Shown one piece after another: positions 16,234-25,067 of a stretch of DNA of 64,000 bases. Source of the stretch: Pseudomonas libanensis (GTDB taxonomy: Bacteria; Pseudomonadota; Gammaproteobacteria; Pseudomonadales; Pseudomonadaceae); assembly GCF_001439685.1 (NCBI RefSeq), contig NZ_JYLH01000016.1, forward strand, positions 1-64,000. Direction: 5' to 3'. The notes beneath the pieces are model-generated. The model made no database searches. It was not told the origin of the DNA and saw only the letters and a program-made list of their open reading frames with translations. Within the stretch, counting starts at the first letter, position 1, and each line of letters opens with the position of its first letter. The translations under genes were made by a program, and so were the position numbers.

Positions 16234-16790
16234 CTACCACACAGGTTGTACGCCCCGCCGGTGCAGGTCATGAAACCCTCTACGTGCTGCTGTTGTGCCT
16301 GATCATCCTGGCGGTGGCGGGTACGGTGGTGGCGCTGCACGGTGAAACCCAGGCAGTCGCGGCAGTACCAAGCCATCAGTTGGACGCCCGCCGCGACCTG
16401 AGCGCCGCCGAGCAAGGCATCTATGCCGACCTGCGGGTGACGCTGGATGAAATCCACTTGTTGCAGCAGGAGCAAAGCGCCCTGCCGACGCCTGAGCAAC
16501 TGGCCGAGGAAGGCTTCGCGCCCTTTGCCCAGGATGCCAGTTCGGTCAGCCGTGGCGACCATCGCTGGCAGTTGCTGGCCCCGGCCGCCTACCTGGGTTT
16601 GAGCCAGGTTCCGGCCACCAGCGGTTCGCTGCTGATGCGCGTGCAGGGCAACGAGCCGGATATCTGGCTCAACCGCAGCGCCGACCTCGCCGCCCCTTCC
16701 GACCTCACTGACCAGGCGCTGATTGCCGCCGGCTGGCAGCAAGTGGTCGCGCAATTCGATGCCGGCGTCACCCGCCAGCACCGTCACTGA
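16230..16790 (+). CDS. DUF6162-type membrane-anchored protein
   Basis: 186 residues, one transmembrane helix near 17-38 (YVLLLCLIILAVAGTVVALH), then a periplasmic helical part (SAAEQGIYADLRVTLDEIHLL) and a compact C-terminal domain ending in QHRH. I recall this family (DUF6162) next to metal ABC substrate-binding proteins, which fits here. The ATG overlaps the previous stop. No reaction can be assigned. Confidence 0.7.
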   Translation: MTTTQVVRPAGAGHETLYVLLLCLIILAVAGTVVALHGETQAVAAVPSHQLDARRDLSAAEQGIYADLRVTLDEIHLLQQEQSALPTPEQLAEEGFAPFAQDASSVSRGDHRWQLLAPAAYLGLSQVPATSGSLLMRVQGNEPDIWLNRSADLAAPSDLTDQALIAAGWQQVVAQFDAGVTRQHRH

Positions 16791-16809
16791 ACGAGAAGAC
16801 CGATTGCCC

Positions 16810-17730
16810 ATGTCTATTTCATCGCCCCTGTTGCGCCTGTTGCTAGTCAGCTTTCTCAGCCTGATGCTCGCCCCCCTGGCGAATGCCGAGGCAGCCAAGC
16901 GCCTGCGTATCGGCATCACCCTGCACCCCTATTACAGTTATGTCGCCAATATCGTCGGCGACAAGGCCGAGGTGGTGCCGCTGATCCCGGCCGGCTTCAA
17001 CCCCCATGCCTACGAGCCACGCGCCGAAGACATCAAGCGCATCGGAACCCTCGACGTAATCGTGCTCAACGGCGTCGGCCATGACGACTTCGCCGACCGC
17101 ATGATCGCCACCAGCGAGCGCCCGGACATCCCGGTAATCGAAGCCAACGCCAACGTGCCGCTGCTGGCCGCCACCGGCAATGCCGCACGCGGCGCGGGCA
17201 AGGTGGTCAACCCGCACACCTTCCTGTCGATCAGTGCCTCGATAGCCCAGGTCAATAACATCGCCCGCGAATTGGGCAAGCTCGACCCGGACAACGCCAA
17301 GGTCTACACCCAGAACGCCCGCGCCTACGGCAAGCGCCTGCGCCAGATGCGCGCCGACGCCCTGGCCAAGCTGACCAGCGCGCCAAACCCCGACCTGCGT
17401 GTCGCCACCGTGCACGCTGCCTACGACTACCTGCTGCGCGAATTCGGCCTGGAAGTCACCGCCGTTGTCGAGCCGGCCCACGGTATCGAACCAAGCCCCA
17501 GCCAGTTGAAGAAAACCATCGACGAGCTGCGCGCCCTGGATGTGAAGGTTATCTTCTCGGAGATGGATTTCCCGTCCACTTACGTCGACACCATCCAACG
17601 TGAATCCGGGGTCAAGCTGTACCCGCTGTCGCATATTTCCTATGGCGAATACAGCGCTGAAAAGTACGAAGTGGAAATGACCGGCAACCTCAACACCGTA
17701 GTCCGGGCAATCCAGGAGTCGGGGGCATGA
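16810..17730 (+). CDS. Metal ABC transporter substrate-binding protein (TroA/ZnuA family)
   Basis: 306 residues; signal peptide ending LAPLANA near residue 26. Cluster A-I metal-binding protein with recognisable ligands: His66 in AGFNPHAYEP, His136 in NPHTFLS, His202 in ATVHAAYDYLL and an acidic residue in FSEMDFPSTYVD (251-260). It lacks the long His-rich loop of ZnuA, so zinc, manganese or iron are all possible. A PepSY protein and NikL-like protein precede it; its ATPase and permease follow with 4-base overlaps. Confidence 0.9.
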   Translation: MSISSPLLRLLLVSFLSLMLAPLANAEAAKRLRIGITLHPYYSYVANIVGDKAEVVPLIPAGFNPHAYEPRAEDIKRIGTLDVIVLNGVGHDDFADRMIATSERPDIPVIEANANVPLLAATGNAARGAGKVVNPHTFLSISASIAQVNNIARELGKLDPDNAKVYTQNARAYGKRLRQMRADALAKLTSAPNPDLRVATVHAAYDYLLREFGLEVTAVVEPAHGIEPSPSQLKKTIDELRALDVKVIFSEMDFPSTYVDTIQRESGVKLYPLSHISYGEYSAEKYEVEMTGNLNTVVRAIQESGA

Positions 17731-18473
17731 CGGCGGCGCAGCAACTGAACCTGGCCAGCGTCGGCCCGACCCTGAACTTCGAAAAGGTCTCGCTGACCCT
17801 GGGTCGCACCGTGATTCTTGATGGCGTGAGTTTCCAGGTACAGCCGGGCAGCACCCATGCGCTGGTCGGCCCCAACGGCGGAGGTAAAAGCTCGCTGATC
17901 AAGACTCTGCTCGGGCAGACGCCCCACCAGGGGCGTTTGAGCCTGGAATGGCCAACCACGCCCGGCACCATCGGCTACGTACCCCAGGCACTGGAGTTTG
18001 ATCGTGGCTTGCCGATGACCGTGGATGATTTCATGGCCGCCATGTGCCAGCGCCGCCCGGCGTTCCTTGGCCTGTCCAGGCATTATGCCGCCGCCATTGG
18101 CGAAGCGCTCGAACGGGTAGGCATGCAGGACAAGCGCAAGCGCCGCATGGGCGCGTTGTCCGGTGGCGAACGCCAGCGCGTCCTACTGGCCCAGGGCCTG
18201 ATCCCGGCGCCGCAATTGCTGGTGCTGGATGAGCCGATGTCAGCCCTCGACGAAGCGGGTATCCAGGTCTTCGAACGCTTGCTCAATGACTGGCGCCTGG
18301 CTGGGATCACCGTGCTGTGGATCGAGCACGACCTGGACGCCGTCGGCCGACTGGCCGAGCGCGTCACCGGGCTGAACCGCCGCGTGCTGTTCGACGCCAC
18401 GCCAAAAGAGGCGCTGACCCCGGACCGCCTGTTGACCCTGTTCTCCACTCACCCTCGGAGCCCGGCGCCATGA
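17727..18473 (+). CDS. Metal ABC transporter ATP-binding protein
   Basis: 248 residues. Walker A LVGPNGGGKSS, signature LSGGERQRVLLAQGL, Walker B LLVLDEPMSALDEAG and the switch histidine in LWIEHDLDAVG are all present. It groups with ZnuC/MntB-type ATPases by context. Overlaps the binding-protein stop and permease start by four bases each. Confidence 0.92.
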   Translation: MTAAQQLNLASVGPTLNFEKVSLTLGRTVILDGVSFQVQPGSTHALVGPNGGGKSSLIKTLLGQTPHQGRLSLEWPTTPGTIGYVPQALEFDRGLPMTVDDFMAAMCQRRPAFLGLSRHYAAAIGEALERVGMQDKRKRRMGALSGGERQRVLLAQGLIPAPQLLVLDEPMSALDEAGIQVFERLLNDWRLAGITVLWIEHDLDAVGRLAERVTGLNRRVLFDATPKEALTPDRLLTLFSTHPRSPAP

Positions 18474-19369
18474 GTTATGAAGCCTTTCGCTTGATGGTCC
18501 AGGGCTGGGCCTCTTCCGGGTACCTGCCGGAAGCCCTGGCCTACGGGTTTGTGGTCAACGCCCTGCTCGCCGGTTTGCTGATCGGCCCGGTACTGGGCGG
18601 CTTGGGTACGCTGGTGGTGGTCAAGCGCTTTGCGTTTTTCTCCGAAGCGGTCGGCCATGCCGCACTGACCGGCGTGGCCGTGGGCATCCTGCTCGGCGAA
18701 CCCTACACCGGGCCCTATGGCAGCCTGTTCGGCTACTGCCTGCTGTTCGGCATCCTGCTGAACTACCTGCGCAACCGTACCGGCCTAGCGCCGGATACCC
18801 TGATCGGCGTGTTCCTGTCGGTGTCCCTGGCACTGGGCGCCAGCCTGCTGCTGATCCTGGCCGGCAAGATCAATGTGCATATTCTGGAGAACGTGCTGTT
18901 TGGCTCGGTGCTGACGGTCAATGGCAACGACTTATTGGTATTGGCAATCGTCGGTTCGCTGGTGATGGCCCTGGCGTTGCCGCTGTACAACCGCATCATG
19001 CTCGCCAGTTTCAACCCGCAGTTGGCGGCGGTGCGTGGTGTGGCGGTGAAAACCCTGGATTATCTGTTCGTGATCCTGGTGACACTGATCACCGTGGCGG
19101 CGGTCAAGGTCATCGGCGCGATCCTGGTCGGTGCGCTGCTGGTGATTCCAGCCGCCGCGGCACGTCTGTTGAGCCAGTCGCTCAAGGGGTTCTTCTGGGT
19201 GTCGGTCGTCATCGCCACCGTCAGCACCCTGTGCGGGATTCTGTTGCCGATCATCTTCGACCTGCCGATCCCGTCCGGCGCCGCAATCATCCTGGTTGCC
19301 GGTATCGCCTTTGCCTTCGCCGCCATTGCCCGCGGCACCGTGCCCAGCCTCAAAGGGAATCTTGGATAA
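18470..19369 (+). CDS. Metal ABC transporter permease (ABC-3 family)
   Basis: 299 residues from the ATG at 18470, overlapping the ATPase stop. About eight hydrophobic segments typical of ZnuB/MntC permeases: NALLAGLLIGPVLGGLGTLV, FFSEAVGHAALTGVAVGILL and ATVSTLCGILLPIIFDLPIPS. The SEAVGHAAL segment is the family's conserved coupling/gating region. Partner of the preceding ATPase and of one or both binding proteins. Confidence 0.92.
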   Translation: MSYEAFRLMVQGWASSGYLPEALAYGFVVNALLAGLLIGPVLGGLGTLVVVKRFAFFSEAVGHAALTGVAVGILLGEPYTGPYGSLFGYCLLFGILLNYLRNRTGLAPDTLIGVFLSVSLALGASLLLILAGKINVHILENVLFGSVLTVNGNDLLVLAIVGSLVMALALPLYNRIMLASFNPQLAAVRGVAVKTLDYLFVILVTLITVAAVKVIGAILVGALLVIPAAAARLLSQSLKGFFWVSVVIATVSTLCGILLPIIFDLPIPSGAAIILVAGIAFAFAAIARGTVPSLKGNLG

Positions 19370-20331
19370 TGCGCCCTGTCTTTCGCCCCATGGCCCTGGC
19401 CATCGCTTGCTTGATCAGTACTCCGGCGCTGGCCGCCGTTGATGGTTTCGATCCGAAGGAGTTCAAGGCCAACCACGGCCTCGGCCATGCCGCGCTGACC
19501 AAGGCCAAGTCGGTAAAACCGGTCAAGGTCCTGGCCTCGCTGCCCATCACCTACGGCTTGGCCGAAGTGCTGCTCAAAGGCACCGACGTGCAGCTTGAAC
19601 GCGCCGCTCCCGCCAACCTGCCAGGCTCGCGGCAGGTGTCCTATTTCACCGGCCGCGGCGCTGCGGCACTCAATACCTTGGCGCAGGACGCCGATGCCGC
19701 CATCGGTCTGCGTTCCCTGTGGGCCGATGACCCGCTGTACCCGGTGGCGCGCCGCAGCAATATCCGTATCGTGGAAGTGGATGCCGCACGCCCGGTGGAC
19801 GGCGGCTTGCCAGGGATCGCCGTGCAACCCGGCGCCACCGACGGTTTGAACAGCCAACCCTGGCAGTCGAGCAACAATATGGGGCGCATGGCCGATGTGA
19901 TGGCCGCCGACCTGAGCCGCCTGGCACCGGGCGCCAAACCGAAGATCGACGCCAACCTGGCCGCCCTCAAGCGACGCCTGCTCAAGCTCAACGCCGACAG
20001 CGAGGCGCGACTGGCAAAAGCTGGCAACCTGAGCGTGGTCAGCTTGAGCGATCACTTTGCCTACCTGGTCAGCAGCTTGAACCTGGAACTGGTCAGTACC
20101 GATGTGCGACCCGATGCCGACTGGACGCCTGAGATGCTGCAAAAGCTCAGTGCGCAGTTGAAGGACAATGACGTGGCTGTCGTGCTGCATCACCGTCAAC
20201 CAAGTGAGACGGTGAAAGCGGCCGTCACTGCCGGCGGCTCCACGCTGCTGGTGTTGAATGTGGACGGTGCCGACCCGGTGGCCGAGTTGGAAACCAATGC
20301 GGATCAGGTGATCAAGACGCTGACGCCATGA
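19369..20331 (+). CDS. Second, degenerate TroA-family binding protein
   Basis: 320 residues with a signal peptide ending LAAV near residue 24. Fold-level similarity to the TroA family (VKVLASLPITYGLAEVLLKG; long backbone helix around KIDANLAALKRRLLKLNADS; SLSDHFAYLVSSLNLELV), but the first and second metal histidines are replaced (LPGSRQVSYF and NSQPWQSS where DPHSYEP and NPHTFLS would be). Only the third histidine and an unusual LHHRQ remain. It may bind metal differently, act as a chaperone for the first protein or bind a complex. One-base overlap with the permease stop; its 3' end overlaps the convergent regulator by 20 bases. Confidence 0.78.
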   Translation: MRPVFRPMALAIACLISTPALAAVDGFDPKEFKANHGLGHAALTKAKSVKPVKVLASLPITYGLAEVLLKGTDVQLERAAPANLPGSRQVSYFTGRGAAALNTLAQDADAAIGLRSLWADDPLYPVARRSNIRIVEVDAARPVDGGLPGIAVQPGATDGLNSQPWQSSNNMGRMADVMAADLSRLAPGAKPKIDANLAALKRRLLKLNADSEARLAKAGNLSVVSLSDHFAYLVSSLNLELVSTDVRPDADWTPEMLQKLSAQLKDNDVAVVLHHRQPSETVKAAVTAGGSTLLVLNVDGADPVAELETNADQVIKTLTP

Positions 20332-21037
20332 CATCCACCCCCACATGAATCGCATCATGGCGCCAGAACTCCAGGTCACAATCGATCAGGCGCTGGTGCT
20401 GGTCATAGTTGACCCGGGCGATGCGCAAGCCCGGGCTGCCCACCGACACGCGCAACGCGGCGGCGGCCTCCACTGGCAGGGAAGTCGGCACGATCTCAAA
20501 GCGCACCCGTCCATAGTGCAAATCGTACTTGCGCGCATACAGCTCGGTCATCGACTGATTCAAATCACACGCCAGAATCCCCGGAAAATACCGGGGGTTC
20601 AGGTAGTGCTCCACGTACAGCACCAGACGCCCGTCGATCCTGCGGCTGCGGCAAATCTGGATCACGCTGGACAGCGCCGGCAATTGCAACCAGGCACACA
20701 CCGCCGCCGACGCCGGTTGCAGCCGCGCCGAAATCACTTCAGTGCAGGCCACACGCCCCTGGTCGCTGACCATCGCGTGAAAGTGGCTGCGTTGCATCAG
20801 GTTATAGGCCAGTCGCGGCGGCGATACGAACCAGCCGCGACGCTCTTCGCGATAGATCTGCCCTTGAGCCTCCAGCTGTAACAAGGCTTCCCGCACGGTA
20901 ATCCGAGTGGTACCAAACAACTCGCTGAGCTTGCGTTCGGCGGGCAACTTGCTGGCTGGCGGCAACAGGCCATGGTCGATTTGCTCTTGCAGCGCCAGGC
21001 CAATGGAGGTTACCGCCTTGATTGCCTCATCACGCAT
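20312..21037 (-). CDS. GntR/UTRA regulator, PhnR-like
   Basis: 241 residues from ATG 21037; a TTG three bases upstream is the alternative. N-terminal winged helix GLALQEQIDHGLLPPASKLP, then ERKLSELFGTTRITVREALL; C-terminal UTRA ligand domain. The sequence fits the group annotated as phosphonate-utilisation regulator PhnR. It diverges from an ABC importer operon, and a Pho-box-like repeat precedes each gene. The effector is presumably an organophosphorus compound taken up by that importer; this is inference from context. Confidence 0.82.
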   Translation of the reverse strand: MRDEAIKAVTSIGLALQEQIDHGLLPPASKLPAERKLSELFGTTRITVREALLQLEAQGQIYREERRGWFVSPPRLAYNLMQRSHFHAMVSDQGRVACTEVISARLQPASAAVCAWLQLPALSSVIQICRSRRIDGRLVLYVEHYLNPRYFPGILACDLNQSMTELYARKYDLHYGRVRFEIVPTSLPVEAAAALRVSVGSPGLRIARVNYDQHQRLIDCDLEFWRHDAIHVGVDVMASAS

Positions 21038-21123
21038 CAATGTTACCTATCTGGACTAGACCAGCACCGTTCGGGTGCACAAAACGTGCTCTATCTGGGC
21101 TTTTGCCAGCCTAGGCATTGGAG

Positions 21124-21141
21124 ATGACCGACAGATGACAG
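21124..21141 (-). promoter_or_regulatory. Pho-box-like repeat before the PhnR-like gene
   Basis: On the minus strand CTGTCAT-CTGT-CGGTCAT: two 7-mers matching the PhoB half-site CTGTCAT in 7/7 and 5/7 positions, with the canonical 4-base gap (11-base period). It faces the regulator gene 87 bases away. Confidence 0.65.
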
Positions 21142-21261
21142 CGGCCATCGGCTGCCTGCAGCACACCCTGCAATACATCGGCCAAGTCCCTTAACTGCGG
21201 GCACTTGGGCATGGTCTACGCTAAGTCTGAGCTGAGCGACATCAGCGCTTTGAAAACGACA

Positions 21262-21279
21262 TCGACATGAAACTGTCAT
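21262..21279 (+). promoter_or_regulatory. Pho-box-like repeat before the ABC importer operon
   Basis: TCGACAT-GAAA-CTGTCAT: the second 7-mer is a perfect PhoB half-site, the first matches 4/7, with the A-rich 4-base spacer of a Pho box. It lies 99 bases before the binding-protein start. The rest of the 341-base intergenic region holds no gene. Confidence 0.6.
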
Positions 21280-21378
21280 CCATCGGGCCTAGATTGGCTC
21301 AGGTATTGCTGACCTAGACCAAACCACCGCTAACGTTCATATAAAACGCCGCGTTGAAAACGCCCAAAGGAGCTTCGG

Positions 21379-22455
21379 ATGAAACAGCTTTTCCTGGCAT
21401 CACTGTTAGGCTCGACCATTGCCATGTGCACCGCCGCCATGGCCGCTGATACCGATTTGAAAACGCTCGAAGCCGCCGCGAAAGCGGAAGGCGCCATCAA
21501 CAGCGTCGGCATGCCCGATGACTGGGCCAACTGGAAAGGTACCTGGGCAGACCTGGCCAACACCTACGGCCTCAAGCACATCGACACCGACATGAGTTCG
21601 GCCCAGGAAATCGCCAAGTTCAAAGCCGAAAAAGACAACGCCAGTGCCGATATCGGCGACGTGGGTGCAGCCTTCGGCCCCATCGCGGTGAAGCAGGAAG
21701 TCACCCAACCCTACAAGCCTTCCACCTGGGCACAGGTGCCAGACTGGGCCAAAGACAAGGACGGTCACTGGGCCCTGGCCTACACCGGCACCATTGCCTT
21801 TATCGTCAACAAGAAGCTGCTGCACGGCTCCGAGGTTCCCACCAGTTGGGCTGACCTGCAGACCGGCAAGTACAAGGTGTCGGTAGGTGACGTGAGCACC
21901 GCCGCCCAGGCGTCCAACGCGGTACTCGCCGCCGCCATCGCCAATAAGGGCGACGAGAAAAACATCACACCGGGCCTGCAATTCTTCACCAAGATCGCCC
22001 AGCAAGGTCGCCTCTCGCTGTCCAACCCGACCATCGCCACCATGGAAAAAGGCGAAGTCGAAGTGGGTATCGTCTGGGACTTCAACGGCCTGAGCTACAA
22101 GGCCAAGATGGCCAACCCGGACGACTACGTGGTGCTGATCCCTTCGGATGGCTCGGTGAAATCCGGTTACACCACCATCATCAACAAATACGCCAAGCAC
22201 CCGAACGCCGCCAAGCTGACCCGCGAGTACATCTTCAGCGATGCCGGCCAGCTCAATCTGGCGAAGGGCAATGCCCGTCCTATCCGCGCTGAAACCGACC
22301 TGAAACTGCCGGCCGATATCGCCAAGAACCTGATCCCGGGCGAACAGTACACCAAGGCCAATCCGCAACCAATCAAGGATGCCGATGCCTGGGAAGCGAC
22401 CTCCAAGAAGCTGCCGCAACTGTGGAACGAGCAGGTCATCGTAGAAATGAAGTAA
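21379..22455 (+). CDS. ABC transporter substrate-binding protein, phosphonate/Fe-type family
   Basis: 358 residues with a signal peptide ending AAMAA near residue 23. Periplasmic binding-protein type II fold of the group that contains AfuA and 2-aminoethylphosphonate-binding proteins (SVGMPDDWANWKGTWADLA; DIGDVGAAFGPIAVKQ; VGIVWDFNGLSYKAKM). AAAGGAG precedes the start. It opens the operon with two permeases, an ATPase and a phosphodiesterase-like gene. Ligand unknown; the regulator type and Pho boxes point to a phosphonate or phosphate ester rather than iron. Confidence 0.85.
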   Translation: MKQLFLASLLGSTIAMCTAAMAADTDLKTLEAAAKAEGAINSVGMPDDWANWKGTWADLANTYGLKHIDTDMSSAQEIAKFKAEKDNASADIGDVGAAFGPIAVKQEVTQPYKPSTWAQVPDWAKDKDGHWALAYTGTIAFIVNKKLLHGSEVPTSWADLQTGKYKVSVGDVSTAAQASNAVLAAAIANKGDEKNITPGLQFFTKIAQQGRLSLSNPTIATMEKGEVEVGIVWDFNGLSYKAKMANPDDYVVLIPSDGSVKSGYTTIINKYAKHPNAAKLTREYIFSDAGQLNLAKGNARPIRAETDLKLPADIAKNLIPGEQYTKANPQPIKDADAWEATSKKLPQLWNEQVIVEMK

Positions 22456-22483
22456 TCGGTCTCTCTGATCCAAGTGCGGTCAG

Positions 22484-22573
22484 TGTGGGAGCTGGCTTGC
22501 CTGCGATAGCGGTCTGACATTCAACATTTGTGTCCATTGATACACCGCCATCGCAGGCAAGCCAGCTCCCACA
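22484..22573. repeat. REPIN, inward-facing REP pair
   Basis: TGTGGGAGCTGGCTTGCCTG at the left and its complement at the right, about 90 bases apart end to end. It interrupts the operon between the binding-protein and phosphodiesterase genes. Confidence 0.92.
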
Positions 22574-22631
22574 TTTGATCCCATTCCAAGGTGATCTGAG
22601 CCATACCCTCTGTTGCGGAGCCCCAGCCCCC

Positions 22632-23438
22632 ATGAAGCACAATGTCATCCTTGTCGTGCTCGACGGCCTGAACTTCGAGGTCGCCAGGCACGCCATGGGG
22701 CACTTGCAGGCCTATGTCGGCGCAGGACGCGCAGCCCTCTACACACTGGAATGTGAACTGCCCGCCCTGTCCCGCCCGCTGTATGAATGCATCCTCACCG
22801 GCGTGACGCCGATTGACAGCGGCATCGTGCATAACAACGTCTCGCGCCTGTCCAACCAGCGCAGCGTCTTCCATTACGCCACCGATGCAGGCTTGACCAC
22901 GGCAGCGGCGGCTTACCATTGGGTCAGTGAGCTGTATAACCGTACGCCCTTTCTCGCCGCCCGAGATCGCCACACTGACGACAAGGCGCTGGCGATCCAG
23001 CATGGGCATTTCTACTGGCATGACCACTACCCGGATTCCCACCTGTTCGCCGATGCCGAAAGCCTGCGGCTCAAGCACGCGCCGAACCTGCTGCTCGTGC
23101 ACCCGATGAACATCGACGACGCCGGCCACAAGCACGGCCTCGACTCCGCGCAATACCGCAACAGCGCACGCTCGGTCGACATCATCCTGGCCGACTATCT
23201 GCAAGCCTGGCTCGACGCCGGCTACCAGGTGATGGTTACCGCCGACCACGGCATGAACAACGATCGCTCCCACAACGGCCTATTGCCAGAAGAGCGCGAA
23301 GTCCCCCTGTTTGTACTCGGCGACGGGTTCAGCCTGGACAGCAATGCCGCGCCCAAACAGACAGACTTGTGCGGCACGGTGTGTGAACTGCTCGGCGTAC
23401 CCCACGACAAACCTGTGTGCCGGGAGCTGCTGAAGTGA
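22632..23438 (+). CDS. Alkaline-phosphatase-superfamily phosphodiesterase-like enzyme
   Basis: 268 residues from the ATG at 22632. Members of this superfamily use two zinc ions. Likely ligands: Asp in LVVLDGLNFEVA, Asp and His in HPMNIDDAGHKHG, Asp-His in TADHGMNNDRSHNG, plus the following His; the nucleophile would be in LPALSRPLYECILTG. It is much shorter than phosphonoacetate hydrolase PhnA (about 400 residues) and carries no signal peptide, so it would act in the cytoplasm on what the importer brings in. Predicted to cleave a phosphodiester, phosphomonoester or phosphonate; the sequence does not choose. Confidence 0.82.
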   Translation: MKHNVILVVLDGLNFEVARHAMGHLQAYVGAGRAALYTLECELPALSRPLYECILTGVTPIDSGIVHNNVSRLSNQRSVFHYATDAGLTTAAAAYHWVSELYNRTPFLAARDRHTDDKALAIQHGHFYWHDHYPDSHLFADAESLRLKHAPNLLLVHPMNIDDAGHKHGLDSAQYRNSARSVDIILADYLQAWLDAGYQVMVTADHGMNNDRSHNGLLPEEREVPLFVLGDGFSLDSNAAPKQTDLCGTVCELLGVPHDKPVCRELLK

Positions 23439-24280
23439 ATTCAATGTCCCGCGGCAAATGGCTGGCCCTGCTCTGTCTGGTGCCCTTCGCACTGTTCTTT
23501 ATCGTGTTCGAGATTGCGCCGCTGGTGTGGGTGCTGATCAACAGCCTGCAGACCGAAGAGTCCGGCTGGGGCCTGGAAAATTTCACGCGAATCTTCACTT
23601 CTAAGTTCTACCGGCAGGCGATCCAGTTCAGCCTGGAGATCAGTTTCTACTCCAGCATCTTCGGCATCATCATCGCCACCCTGGGCAGTTACTCCCTGCG
23701 CCGGGTGGATTCGCCGCTGCGCAACTTCGTCACGGCCTTTGCCAACATGACCAGCAACTTCTCCGGCGTGCCCCTGGCCTTCGCGTTCATCATCCTGCTG
23801 GGGTTCAACGGCAGCATCACCATCATGCTCAAGCAGGCCGGGATCATTCAGGACTTCAACCTGTACTCGAAAACCGGCTTGATCATCCTCTATACCTACT
23901 TCCAGATTCCCCTCGGCGTGCTGTTGCTCTACCCGGCCTTTGACGCACTGCGCGAAGACTGGCGCGAGTCGGCCGCCCTGCTCGGCGCCAATGGTTGGCA
24001 GTTCTGGCGGCATATCGGTTTGCCGGTGCTGACGCCGGCACTGCTGGGCACCTTCGTGATCCTGCTGGCCAATGCCCTGGGCGCCTACGCCACGGTGTAT
24101 GCCCTGACCACCGGCAACTTCAACGTGCTGCCGATCCGCATTGCCGGCCTGGTCTCCGGCGATGTGTCGCTGGACCCGAACATGGCCAGCGCCCTGGCCG
24201 TGGTGCTGGTGGCGCTGATGACCGTGGTCACCGTGGTCCATCAACTGCTGCTCAAGAGGAGCTACCATGTCACGCGCTGA
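23435..24280 (+). CDS. ABC transporter permease 1
   Basis: 281 residues from GTG 23435, which overlaps the previous stop and has GGGAG upstream; ATG 23444 is the alternative. Six hydrophobic segments and the EAA-type loop DALREDWRESAALLGANGW-like region typical of spermidine/phosphonate permeases. Membrane partner of the following permease. Confidence 0.88.
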   Translation: MNSMSRGKWLALLCLVPFALFFIVFEIAPLVWVLINSLQTEESGWGLENFTRIFTSKFYRQAIQFSLEISFYSSIFGIIIATLGSYSLRRVDSPLRNFVTAFANMTSNFSGVPLAFAFIILLGFNGSITIMLKQAGIIQDFNLYSKTGLIILYTYFQIPLGVLLLYPAFDALREDWRESAALLGANGWQFWRHIGLPVLTPALLGTFVILLANALGAYATVYALTTGNFNVLPIRIAGLVSGDVSLDPNMASALAVVLVALMTVVTVVHQLLLKRSYHVTR

Positions 24281-25067
24281 TGCCGGCCCGGCCACCCTCT
24301 ACCATCGGGTTGTGGTGTACCTGTTGTTCCTGATCCTGGTGCTGCCGCTGATCGGCACCTTTGTGTATTCCATTGCCAGCAGTTGGTCGGCCACCATCCT
24401 GCCTGCCGGTTTCACGGCGAAATGGTATGTACAGCTGTGGAGCGACCCGCGCTTCCTGATGGCATTCGGGCAATCGTTGCTGGTGTGCGTGGGGGCGCTG
24501 ATCCTCTCGGTGGTGCTGATCCTGCCGCTGCTATTCGTGGTGCATTACCACTTCCCCAGGCTCGACGCGCTGATGAACATCCTGATCCTGCTGCCCTTTG
24601 CTGTACCGCCGGTGGTGTCGTCGGTGGGCCTGCTACAACTGTATGGCTCCGGGCCATTAGCGATGGTGGGCACGCCATGGATCCTGATCGGCTGCTACTT
24701 CACCGTGGCGCTGCCGTTCATGTACCGCGCGATCACCAATAACCTGCAGGCCATCAACCTGCGCGACCTGATGGACGCATCGCAACTGCTCGGTGCCAGT
24801 ACCTGGCAGGCCGCGATACTGGTGGTGCTGCCCAACCTGCGCAAGGGCCTGATGGTGGCGCTGCTGCTGTCGTTCTCGTTCCTGTTCGGCGAGTTCGTGT
24901 TCGCCAACATCCTCGTCGGCACCCGCTACGAGACCTTGCAGGTGTACCTCAACAACATGCGCAACAGCAGCGGCCACTTCACCAGCGCCGTGGTGATTTC
25001 CTATTTCTTCTTTGTGCTGGTGCTGACCTGGGCCGCCAATATCTTGAACAAGGACAAAAGCCAATGA
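24267..25067 (+). CDS. ABC transporter permease 2
   Basis: 266 residues; overlaps the previous gene by 14 bases. Six hydrophobic segments (VYLLFLILVLPLIGTFVYSI at the N-terminus) and an EAA-type loop around LRDLMDASQLLGASTWQA. It has the layout of PotC/PhnV-type permeases. Confidence 0.88.
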   Translation: MSRADAGPATLYHRVVVYLLFLILVLPLIGTFVYSIASSWSATILPAGFTAKWYVQLWSDPRFLMAFGQSLLVCVGALILSVVLILPLLFVVHYHFPRLDALMNILILLPFAVPPVVSSVGLLQLYGSGPLAMVGTPWILIGCYFTVALPFMYRAITNNLQAINLRDLMDASQLLGASTWQAAILVVLPNLRKGLMVALLLSFSFLFGEFVFANILVGTRYETLQVYLNNMRNSSGHFTSAVVISYFFFVLVLTWAANILNKDKSQ

